DNA of 8,543 bases. Origin: Pseudomonadota bacterium (GTDB taxonomy: Bacteria > Pseudomonadota > Gammaproteobacteria > Burkholderiales > Burkholderiaceae_C). Both the position numbers and the translations under genes were made by a program. The notes under the pieces are model-generated. The model saw only the letters and a list, made by a program, of their open reading frames with translations. It was not told where the DNA came from and did no database searches. Where the stretch lies: positions 1-8,543 of the forward strand of contig JAUPTP010000063.1 of assembly GCA_030918015.1 (NCBI GenBank), given 5' to 3'. Shown piece by piece: positions 1 through 6,049 of this stretch (position 1 is the first letter of the stretch; the number at the start of each line of letters is the position of its first letter).

Positions 1-1097
1 GCGGGCTCGGACGTCGCCATCGGGACCGGCGGCGGTGCCTCTGCGGCCGTGTCGGCCTCGGCCGGCGCCGTGCGGGTGCGCGAGGGCGCCAGCGCCGCCT
101 CGACCGCGCGGCGCACCGCCTGGTGCACCTCGCGCGAATCGCGGAAGCGCACCTCGGTCTTGGTCGGATGCACGTTCACGTCCACCCGCTCCGGCGCGAT
201 CTCCAGGAACAGCACATAGCTGGGCTGGCGGCTGCCGTGCAGCACGTCCTCGTAGGCGGCGCGCACGCCGTGGGCCAGCAGCCGGTCGCGCACATGGCGG
301 CCGTTGACATAGACGTACTGCAGGTCGGCGCGAGCCCGCGCGGTCTCCGGCAGGCCAGCGCGGCCGCGCACCGACAGCGGCCCGAGCTGCAGCGCCACCT
401 CGCGGCTGTCGCGGGCGAAGGCCTCGCCGAGCACATCGCGCAGGCGCTGCTGCGCATCGCCCGGGCGCCACTGCTCGACCAGCCGGCCCTCGTGCCAGAC
501 CTCGAAGCCGACCTCGGGTCGCGCCAGCGCATGGCGGCGCACCGCCTCCAGGCAGTGCGCCAGCTCGGTGGCGTCGGACTTCAGGAACTTGCGCCGCGCC
601 GGCGTCGAGAAGAACAGCTCGCGCACCTCCACCGTCGTGCCGACGGCGCGCGCGGCGGGCTGCAGCTCGCCGGTGCGGCCGTCGATGCGCTGCGCGTGCA
701 CGGCATCCAGCGTGCGGCTGGTGATCGACAGCTCGGCGATCGAGCCGATCGCCGCCAGCGCCTCGCCGCGGAAGCCCATCGTCATCACCTGCTCGAGATC
801 GTGCAGCGAGCCGATCTTGCTGGTGGCGTGCCGACGCAGCGCCAGCGGCAGCTCGGCCGCGGCGATGCCCTGGCCGTCGTCCTCGATGACGATCGAGCGC
901 ACGCCGCCGGCGATCAGCCGCACCGCGATGCGGGTGGCGCCGGCGTCCAGCGCGTTGTCGACCAGCTCGCGCACCACCGAGGCCGGGCGCTCGACCACCT
1001 CGCCGGCGGCGATCTGGCTGATCAGCTCGTCGGGCAGCTCGCGGATCGGTCGGCGGGAGGGCGGGGCCAGCGGGGCGGTCGTCGGGGGCAGCGTCAT
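1..1097 (-). CDS. mutL: DNA mismatch repair protein MutL, N-terminal part (C-terminus beyond window start)
   Basis: MutL is the ATP-driven matchmaker of methyl-independent or methyl-directed mismatch repair, linking MutS to the downstream nicking and unwinding steps. About 365 residues are visible: the whole GHKL ATPase region and the adjoining transducer domain, then the start of an Ala/Pro/Thr-rich linker; the C-terminal dimerisation domain is off the window. Visible motifs are QIAAGEVVERP (residues 28-38), ELVDNALDAGA (44-54, catalytic Glu44 and Mg-binding Asn48), DDGQGI (73-78), ATSKI (91-95), GFRGEAL (108-114) and VNVHPTK in the transducer domain. Asp47 replaces the Glu common in the ELVEN motif, a mild change. 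The ATG at 1097 is the only ATG, GTG or TTG in frame near the conserved start and gives a Pro-rich extension of about 15 residues compared with E. coli MutL. It has no Shine-Dalgarno sequence; a TACAAT hexamer ends 7 bp before the ATG. The binding-protein gene ends 25 bp upstream on the same strand, so read-through is also possible. Confidence 0.97.
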   Translation of the reverse strand, partial: MTLPPTTAPLAPPSRRPIRELPDELISQIAAGEVVERPASVVRELVDNALDAGATRIAVRLIAGGVRSIVIEDDGQGIAAAELPLALRRHATSKIGSLHDLEQVMTMGFRGEALAAIGSIAELSITSRTLDAVHAQRIDGRTGELQPAARAVGTTVEVRELFFSTPARRKFLKSDATELAHCLEAVRRHALARPEVGFEVWHEGRLVEQWRPGDAQQRLRDVLGEAFARDSREVALQLGPLSVRGRAGLPETARARADLQYVYVNGRHVRDRLLAHGVRAAYEDVLHGSRQPSYVLFLEIAPERVDVNVHPTKTEVRFRDSREVHQAVRRAVEAALAPSRTRTAPAEADTAAEAPPPVPMATSEP

Positions 1098-1104
1098 GCC
1101 CCGG

Positions 1105-1110
1105 ATTGTA
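1105..1110 (-). promoter_or_regulatory. candidate -10 element of mutL, leaderless arrangement
   Basis: On the minus strand TACAAT matches the sigma70 -10 consensus at five of six positions and ends 7 bp before the mutL ATG. A start of transcription at the usual distance would fall on or within two bases of the ATG. I see no good -35 element at 16-18 bp and no extended -10 TG. The position, in the 25-bp gap after the binding-protein gene, is what gives it weight. Confidence 0.4.
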
Positions 1111-1122
1111 GGAAGGGCCCTG

Positions 1123-2247
1123 TCAGCCCAGGTACTCCCCGGATTCGGTGAGCTGCACCAGATCGACGAAGCGCGATCCGCCCAGCTCCTGACGGCTGAA
1201 ATCGATCGGCAGGCCGGCCACGAACAGCTGCATCACCTTCAGCACGGCCAGCAGCCGCTCGCGCTGGAACTGGCCGTCGCAGCGGCGCAGCGCCTCGATC
1301 ATCACCTGCGCGTCGATCCAGCCGGCCAGGCTGGCCAGGCCCGGCGGCTGGCCCGCGGCGCGCGCCTGCTGGCGATAGAGCTCCATCTGCCGGTCCGCAC
1401 TGCGCCACGGGCTGGGCAGCACCTGCGTGAGCGCCAGGCCGCGCACGGGCGGACCGATGCGCCGCAGCGATTCGTCCTCGCCGACGATCGACAGGCCGAA
1501 GAAGGCCGGGTGACGCCGCAGCCCCGCCGCCGTGACCATCATCGCCGCCGCCTGCGATCCGGACATGAACAGCACCACCGCCTGGGGCGCCAGGGCCAGC
1601 AGCTTGCGCGAGGCCTCCTGCGCGGTGGCCTCCTCCAGGGTGAGCGCGGCCGATCCCGCCAGCTGGAGCCGCTGGCGCACCAGCGCGTCGCTCAGGATCC
1701 TCAGGCCCTCCTGCCCGGCGGGCGAGTCGGCATGGGCGATGGCCACGCGCTGCAGGCCGGTCGCGGCCAGATGGCTGGCCAGCGCCTCCGCCTCGCGGGC
1801 CTGGCTGGCGCGGGCGAAGAAGCCCAGGCCCCGACAGCGCCCGCGCGCCGCATCGGTCAGGCCCAGCGCCCCGACTGCAGGGATCGCCTGGGTCCGCAGC
1901 AGCGGCTCCAGCGCCTCCAGCTCGGCGCCGTCGAGGCTGCCGAACAGCGCCAGGGCCTGCCGTTCCTGCAGCAGCTCGCGCCCCAGGGCCTGCACGCGGG
2001 CGGGCTCGGCGGTCGGATCGAGCCGTTCCCAGCGGATCGACCGACCCGCCAGGCCGCCGGCCGCATTGACCGCCGTGAAGGCCATGAGGGCCCCGGCGTC
2101 GTAGGCCCGGGCCTGGGTCGAGCGCACGCCGTGCACCGTGCCGATCCGGCCGATCAGCAGAGGGGGGGCCGTGGCGGCCGGGGTGGGACGGCTGGACATC
2201 GCCAGGGGGGCCGCCATACCGGCCAGGACAAGATTTCTGCGCTGCAT
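1123..2247 (-). CDS. Exported type 1 periplasmic-binding protein, LivJ-like (orphan ABC substrate-binding protein)
   Basis: The 374-residue product resembles the branched-chain amino acid type of ABC substrate-binding proteins (Peripla_BP_6 family). The N-terminus MQRRNLVLAG followed by a hydrophobic stretch to about residue 18 looks like a signal peptide, with a twin arginine compatible with Tat export. The mature part starts with LLIGRIG, then has the family hallmark FTAVNAAGGLAGR (around residues 54-66), a segment like the FGSLDG first-lobe loop, and VVLFMSGSQAAAMM in the second lobe. No permease or ATPase gene of an ABC importer is adjacent, so it may serve a transporter encoded elsewhere or act as a sensor or binding protein; the ligand cannot be told. 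The ATG at 2247 is the first in frame next to the signal peptide; no clear Shine-Dalgarno sequence precedes it. It is divergent from dedA and ends 25 bp before mutL on the same strand. Confidence 0.85.
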   Translation of the reverse strand: MQRRNLVLAGMAAPLAMSSRPTPAATAPPLLIGRIGTVHGVRSTQARAYDAGALMAFTAVNAAGGLAGRSIRWERLDPTAEPARVQALGRELLQERQALALFGSLDGAELEALEPLLRTQAIPAVGALGLTDAARGRCRGLGFFARASQAREAEALASHLAATGLQRVAIAHADSPAGQEGLRILSDALVRQRLQLAGSAALTLEEATAQEASRKLLALAPQAVVLFMSGSQAAAMMVTAAGLRRHPAFFGLSIVGEDESLRRIGPPVRGLALTQVLPSPWRSADRQMELYRQQARAAGQPPGLASLAGWIDAQVMIEALRRCDGQFQRERLLAVLKVMQLFVAGLPIDFSRQELGGSRFVDLVQLTESGEYLG

Positions 2248-2388
2248 CGTCGGTCCGGAGAGGGGCTGCTCGGTCGGTTCGGGGGCCAGTGTGCCCAGCG
2301 CAATAAGTCCTGTGCGCTGCGGAAATTGTCAGAATCGGGTCGACGTGACGGATTTCGCGTCCGGGTCCGGGTGCTAATCTCGCGGCCC
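2248..2388. other. Divergent intergenic region between the binding protein and dedA
   Basis: This 141-bp spacer contains the start regions of two genes that point away from each other. Its middle, about 2300-2335, is clearly more AT-rich than the rest of the window. On the minus strand CTGACA (2327-2332) and CTTATT (2302-2307) are 19 bp apart and could form a weak promoter for the binding protein, leaving a leader of roughly 50 bases. The dedA-proximal end carries a -10-like element listed separately. I see no strong inverted repeat that would mark an operator. Confidence 0.4.
2372..2380 (+). promoter_or_regulatory. candidate extended -10 of dedA, near-leaderless arrangement
   Basis: TGCTAATCT has the TGn extension followed by TAATCT, a modest match to the -10 consensus, ending 8 bp before the dedA ATG. 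The region between it and the ATG is CG-rich with no Shine-Dalgarno sequence, so transcription from here would give an mRNA starting at or within two bases of the start codon. The same block with the same 8-bp spacing precedes the hydrolase ATG (14 of 17 bases identical from the hexamer through ATG). Confidence 0.4.
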
Positions 2389-3042
2389 ATGGACCTGATT
2401 CCCTTCCTGATCGACTTCATCCTCCATGTGGACAAGCATCTGGCCGAGTTCATCGCGGCCTATGGAGGCTGGGTGTACGCGCTGCTGTTCGTCATCATCT
2501 TCGTCGAGACCGGCCTGGTGGTGATGCCCTTCCTGCCGGGCGATTCGCTGCTCTTCGTCGTCGGCGCGATGTGCGGCGCCGGGCTGATGAACCTGCCGCT
2601 GGCGATGGTGCTGCTGCTGGCCGCGGCGGTGCTGGGCGACCAGCTGAACTACTCGATCGGCCGGCACTTCGGCCCCAAGGTCTTCCAGTGGGAGAACTCG
2701 CGCTTCTTCAACAAGCGCGCCTTCATGCAGGCGCACGAGTTCTACGAGCGGCATGGCGGCGTGACGATCATCATCGCGCGCTTCATGCCCTTCATCCGCA
2801 CCTTCGCGCCCTTCGTGGCGGGCGTGGCCGAGATGACCCGCGCCAAGTTCGTGATGTTCAACGCCGTGGGCGGCACCCTGTGGGTGGTGGGCCTGACGCT
2901 GGCGGGCTACCTGTTCGGCAACCTGCCCTGGGTGCAGGCCAACCTGAGCAAGATCATCTGGGCGCTGATCGTCGTGCCGGGGCTGATCGCGATCGCCGGG
3001 GCCTGGCGGGCGCGCCGCAACGAGGCGCGCGCCGTGGCCTGA
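2389..3042 (+). CDS. dedA: DedA family membrane protein
   Basis: The 217-residue product matches E. coli DedA closely from the first residue (MDLIPFLIDFILHVDKHLAE here), which fixes the ATG at 2389 although the frame stays open far upstream. DedA/VTT-family inner-membrane proteins help recycle lipid carriers such as undecaprenyl phosphate and support membrane energetics; which substrate this one handles is not shown by sequence. Visible family motifs are ETGLVVMPFLPGDSLL (residues 40-55, with Glu40 and Asp52), GDQLNYSIGRHFG (83-95, with Asp84), and ARFMPFIRTFAPFVAG (130-145, with Arg131 and Arg137 and the PxxAG end) in the re-entrant region. Hydrophobic segments lie at about 28-46, 53-64, 70-86, 152-176 and 188-206, and the C-terminus is basic, as expected on the cytoplasmic side. 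Length is normal for the family. It stands alone on the plus strand, divergent from the binding protein and convergent with the hydrolase, whose stop codon begins 15 bp after its own. Confidence 0.95.
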   Translation: MDLIPFLIDFILHVDKHLAEFIAAYGGWVYALLFVIIFVETGLVVMPFLPGDSLLFVVGAMCGAGLMNLPLAMVLLLAAAVLGDQLNYSIGRHFGPKVFQWENSRFFNKRAFMQAHEFYERHGGVTIIIARFMPFIRTFAPFVAGVAEMTRAKFVMFNAVGGTLWVVGLTLAGYLFGNLPWVQANLSKIIWALIVVPGLIAIAGAWRARRNEARAVA

Positions 3043-3057
3043 GTTCTCCGGCCCGCG

Positions 3058-4500
3058 TCAGGGCTGGCGCACGCCGGCCGCCGTGGCGGGCAGCTCCAGC
3101 GGCCGCTGGGCGCCGCGCAGCGGCACGCGGGCCTCGAGCGGCGCGGGCTGATAGTCGACCTCGAAGCGGCAGGCCGAGGCCGGCTTCCAGCGGGCGGGCA
3201 GCGCCCGGCAGCGGCGGTCGAGGTCGGCGGCCTGCGGGCGCGGGCCGCCCGCCGACCAGGCCAGCAGCGCATCGATCGCGCTGACATAGGCCGCATCCGA
3301 GAGGTATTCGTGGTCGCTGTCGCGGGTGTAGGCCTGGGTCAGCATCTCGGCGGCGCCGGCCTCGTCCACCGTGCTGCGGAAGTGGCTCTCCATCTCGACG
3401 AAGGCAGTCGGGTCGTCGATGCCATGCAGCGTCAGCGTGGGCACCAGCAGCCCGCCGGTGGGGTCGCCGTCGCGGGCCAGCTCGGCGCGGGCGGCCGGGT
3501 CGGGCGTCAGGCGGGGCACGCGCCGGTTGAGCGCCTCGTCATCGTCGCTGCCGCTGTAGAGCACGCCCGCGTTCGTGAAGGGATTGCGGGCGGCGAGCTT
3601 GTGCATCGTCAGCTCGCGGAAATGCCAGGTGGCCCACTGCAGGTGGCCGATCAGCGCCGACTCGGGCAGGCGCAGCACGCGGGTGAGCGTGTCCAGGCGC
3701 TGCTGCTGAGTGGCGCTGCGGGCGGCGGCCGGGCGCTGCACGCCGGTGCACTCGTCCACCCGCTGCGCGATGTCCAGCCGGGTGAGGGTCGACTCCGGCG
3801 GCAGCCCCATCCAGAGCGGATAGGACGGCTCGTCCGGCCGGGGGTGGTTGGCGCAGACCGCCTGGTAGACGGTGCGCAGGTCGACACGGGCGTCATAGGC
3901 GCGGGTGGCGCCGGCCAGCACGCCGTTGGTGAGCAGCACGCCGTCGTAGGGTCGCGCGCCCGGCGTGGTCTGTCCGGGGCGGAAGTCGGGCGTGGTGTAG
4001 CGCTCGGCCATGCGCGCCGCCACCGACGCGCCCCAGCTCTGCCCGTGCAGCACGGTGTGCCGGGGCGTGCCCAGGGTGTCGACGGCCAGGCGGCGCAGCC
4101 GCTCGGTGTCCTCTCCGGCGGCCAGCACCTCGAAGCCGCCCTGGCGGTAGCTCGACGCAGCCCAGGCGTGTCCGGCCTGCAGCATCACCTTCCAGCGCAT
4201 CAGGTCCTTGGTGACCCGCGCCAGCGAGGGCTCGCCCAGCGCGGGGCCGCCGTGGGCATGCACCACCAGCACGCCGCTCCAGTCGCGGGGCACGGCGATC
4301 CAGTACCACGCCCCGAGCAGGTCCTGGCCCGAGAGGCAGCGGGTGCCCTCGGGCAGGCCGCCCGGGCAGGCGCGCTCGCTCGGGTCGGCCGGTCGCGCGG
4401 GCTGGGCGGCCTGAGAGGGCATCAGCGCCCCCAGCACGGCCAGGCCGGCGGCCAGGCGGACCCGCGTCCGGCGCAGCAATGAGGTCGACAGATCGTTCAT
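3058..4500 (-). CDS. Exported serine alpha/beta hydrolase of unknown substrate
   Basis: The 480-residue product begins with a basic then hydrophobic stretch (residues 9-32, RRTRVRLAAGLAVLGALMPS then AxA-like QAAQ), a plausible Sec signal peptide. The alpha/beta-hydrolase fold is shown by the oxyanion-type HAHGGPAL (81-88), the nucleophile elbow HGQSWGAS with Ser155, a late HGIDDPT (359-365) carrying the likely acid Asp362 or Asp363, and SDHEYLSDAA with His397. Six cysteines (45, 55, 216, 251, 431, 444) suggest three disulfides and fit a periplasmic or secreted enzyme. The roughly 200 residues between the elbow and the Asp would include a large cap or lid, so an esterase or peptidase-like activity is possible; I cannot name the substrate. 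The ATG at 4500 has no Shine-Dalgarno sequence; a TAACCT hexamer ends 8 bp before it. The gene is convergent with dedA (15-bp gap) and starts 69 bp after the amidase stop. Confidence 0.85.
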   Translation of the reverse strand: MNDLSTSLLRRTRVRLAAGLAVLGALMPSQAAQPARPADPSERACPGGLPEGTRCLSGQDLLGAWYWIAVPRDWSGVLVVHAHGGPALGEPSLARVTKDLMRWKVMLQAGHAWAASSYRQGGFEVLAAGEDTERLRRLAVDTLGTPRHTVLHGQSWGASVAARMAERYTTPDFRPGQTTPGARPYDGVLLTNGVLAGATRAYDARVDLRTVYQAVCANHPRPDEPSYPLWMGLPPESTLTRLDIAQRVDECTGVQRPAAARSATQQQRLDTLTRVLRLPESALIGHLQWATWHFRELTMHKLAARNPFTNAGVLYSGSDDDEALNRRVPRLTPDPAARAELARDGDPTGGLLVPTLTLHGIDDPTAFVEMESHFRSTVDEAGAAEMLTQAYTRDSDHEYLSDAAYVSAIDALLAWSAGGPRPQAADLDRRCRALPARWKPASACRFEVDYQPAPLEARVPLRGAQRPLELPATAAGVRQP

Positions 4501-4508
4501 GGGCCCGG

Positions 4509-4514
4509 AGGTTA
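4509..4514 (-). promoter_or_regulatory. candidate -10 element of the hydrolase gene
   Basis: TAACCT on the minus strand ends 8 bp before the ATG at 4500. It is a weak match to the consensus alone, but the block TAACCTCCGGGCCCATG agrees with TAATCTCGCGGCCCATG before dedA at 14 of 17 positions with the same spacing, and both lack a Shine-Dalgarno sequence. No convincing -35 is seen. Confidence 0.3.
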
Positions 4515-4535
4515 CTGCACCGACCCGTCGATCGA

Positions 4536-4559
4536 CCCGCCCGGCCGGGGGGGGGCGGG
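4536..4559 (-). terminator. GC-only hairpin after the amidase gene, possible weak terminator
   Basis: CCCGCCC (4536-4542) pairs perfectly with GGGCGGG (4553-4559) around a 10-base loop, in the spacer between the amidase stop and the hydrolase start. A run of nine G (4547-4555) makes up most of the loop and part of the stem. No T-tract follows on the minus strand, so it is not a standard intrinsic terminator; it may slow polymerase, act as a 3' end stabiliser, or be chance in GC-rich DNA. Confidence 0.3.
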
Positions 4560-4569
4560 CCGCGCAGAG

Positions 4570-6000
4570 TCAGAGCATGCGCACCCGCGCCAGCGGCGGG
4601 TTGCGCGCGAAGTAGCGCGTGATGCCCACATAGAGCGCCTTCACCAGCTGCGACTGGTAGGCCGGATCGCGCAGCTTGTCTTCCTCTTCCGGGTTGGAGA
4701 TGAAGGCGGTCTCGACCAGGATGGAGGGGATGTCGGGCGCCTTGAGCACCGCGAAGCCGGCCTGCTCCACCTGCGCCTTGTGCAGCCGGCCGACCTGCCC
4801 GATGTGGCCGAGCACCTCCCGGCCGATGCGCAGGCTGTCCTTGATCTGCGCCGTGGTGCTCATGTCGAGCAGCGTGCGCATGACGTGCGCGTCCTTGCTG
4901 GCGACGTTGATGCCCCCGATCGCGTCGGAGGCGTTCTCGCGGTTGGCCATCCAGCGCGCCGTGGTGCTGGTGGCGCCCGAGTCCGACAGCGCGAACACCG
5001 AGGCACCCCGCGCCTGGGGCGTGATGAAGGCGTCGGCGTGGATCGAGACGAAGAGATCGGCCTGCACCCGCCGCGCCTTGCGCACCCGTTCCTGCAGCGG
5101 CACGAAGTAGTCGGCATCGCGGGTCAGCATCGCGCGCATGCCCGGCTGGGCGTTGAGGCGCTCCTGCAGCTGCTGGGCGATGGCCAGCACGACATCCTTC
5201 TCGCGCAGGCCGCTCGGGCCGATCGCGCCGGGGTCTTCGCCGCCATGGCCGGGGTCGATGGCCACGATGACCAGCCGGTTGATGCCGCCGCGACCTGGCG
5301 GCACGACGGGTGCTCCTTGCGCCGGCGCCGGCGCCACGGCGACCCGCGGCGGCGGGGCCGGCATGGGTGCCACGGGTCCGGCGGGCGGCGCCGGCGGCCC
5401 CGGCCGGTCGACGCGGCCGATGAACTCGCCCAGCGCATCGTCGACATCGGAGGCAGCGCGCTGGGCGGCATCCGTGCTGTCGGCGCTCAGGGGCGGCACA
5501 CCGGTCGCGTTGCCCGGCGCGGCCTCGCGCTCCTTGGCCAGCGTCAGCAGAGGATCCGGCGCCTTGCTCGGGTAAAGATCGAAGACCAGGCGGTGCTTGT
5601 AGGGCGCGATCGGCGACAGCGTGAACACCTGCGGCGCGACATGGCGCTTCAGGTCGAAGACCATGCGCACCCGCCGGGGCTGGTTCTGGCCGATGCGCAC
5701 GCCGGCGATCTGCGGGTCGTCGCTGGCGATCTTGGCCACCAGCTCGCGCAGCTGGGCGCTGAGCTCCAGGCCATCGATGTCGATGACCAGCCGCGCCGGG
5801 CCTTCGGTGACGAAGTGCTGCGCCTCGAGCGCGACATCGGATTCCAGCGTGACGCGGGTGTAGTCGGCCGCCGGCCAGACCCGCACCGCCACCAGCGTGG
5901 CGCCGAAGGCCAGATCTCCGGCGCCCAGGGTCAGCGCCAGGGCGCCGGCCTGGCGCAGCCAGTCGCGTCGTTCGGGGCAGGGCGGGAGCGCGGTGGTCAT
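4570..6000 (-). CDS. amiC: N-acetylmuramoyl-L-alanine amidase, AmiB/AmiC type (AMIN + Amidase_3)
   Basis: This zinc enzyme cleaves the amide bond between MurNAc and L-Ala of peptidoglycan, splitting the septum for daughter-cell separation in the periplasm. The 476 residues show: a signal region with a twin arginine (ERRDWLRQAG, residues 10-19) and hydrophobic core to about 34, compatible with Tat export as known for E. coli AmiC; an AMIN domain, about 36-145, which in this family directs the enzyme to the septum; a Pro/Ala-rich linker, about 197-236; and the Amidase_3 catalytic domain, about 241-465. Zinc ligands are His252 in DPGHGG, Glu267 in GLREKD and His321 in SIHAD; catalytic Glu430 is in LVETAFISN. 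The segment around 339-395 (with ATSTTARWMANREN) is the insertion that in AmiB/AmiC holds the blocking helix released by EnvC- or NlpD-type activators. The ATG at 6000 has a good Shine-Dalgarno sequence and lies 26 bp after the tsaE stop, so the two are likely one operon. AmiB and AmiC cannot be told apart with certainty by sequence alone. Confidence 0.95.
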   Translation of the reverse strand: MTTALPPCPERRDWLRQAGALALTLGAGDLAFGATLVAVRVWPAADYTRVTLESDVALEAQHFVTEGPARLVIDIDGLELSAQLRELVAKIASDDPQIAGVRIGQNQPRRVRMVFDLKRHVAPQVFTLSPIAPYKHRLVFDLYPSKAPDPLLTLAKEREAAPGNATGVPPLSADSTDAAQRAASDVDDALGEFIGRVDRPGPPAPPAGPVAPMPAPPPRVAVAPAPAQGAPVVPPGRGGINRLVIVAIDPGHGGEDPGAIGPSGLREKDVVLAIAQQLQERLNAQPGMRAMLTRDADYFVPLQERVRKARRVQADLFVSIHADAFITPQARGASVFALSDSGATSTTARWMANRENASDAIGGINVASKDAHVMRTLLDMSTTAQIKDSLRIGREVLGHIGQVGRLHKAQVEQAGFAVLKAPDIPSILVETAFISNPEEEDKLRDPAYQSQLVKALYVGITRYFARNPPLARVRML

Positions 6001-6010
6001 GATGCGGGTC

Positions 6011-6016
6011 CTCCTC
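6011..6016 (-). promoter_or_regulatory. Shine-Dalgarno sequence of the amidase gene
   Basis: GAGGAG on the minus strand lies 10 bases before the ATG at 6000 and fixes that start over the open frame further upstream. It is the only clear ribosome binding site among the gene starts in this window. Confidence 0.75.
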
Positions 6017-6020
6017 GCGG

Positions 6021-6049
6021 GGTCGGTCAGGGTCGGTCGGATCGGTCGG
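6021..6049. repeat. short imperfect GGTCGG tandem repeat at the tsaE 3' end
   Basis: Three imperfect 10-base units, GGTCGGTCAG, GGTCGGTCGG and ATCGGTCGGT, run across the tsaE stop codon (6027-6029). On the coding strand they specify the polar DRSDRP tail of TsaE and part of the tsaE-amidase spacer. Copy changes here would alter only the disordered-looking tail and the gene spacing. Confidence 0.5.

Noticed and set aside
123..1151. 342-codon open frame on the plus strand opposite mutL
   Set aside because: The minus-strand frame carries every MutL ATPase motif; the plus-strand product has no recognisable features.
568..2388. Long open frame on the plus strand joined in frame to dedA, suggesting an 824-residue fusion protein
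   Set aside because: The upstream part is antisense to mutL and the binding protein and has no domain-like sequence; DedA homology starts exactly at the ATG at 2389. The open frame is a result of high GC content.
3310..4482. 390-codon open frame on the plus strand opposite the hydrolase
   Set aside because: It is the antisense of a gene with a complete catalytic triad and signal peptide; its own translation is Gly/Arg/His-rich with no motif.
4527..4536. Palindrome GTCGATCGAC as an operator
   Set aside because: A 10-bp palindrome is expected by chance in GC-rich DNA, it has no second copy nearby, and it does not overlap a convincing promoter.
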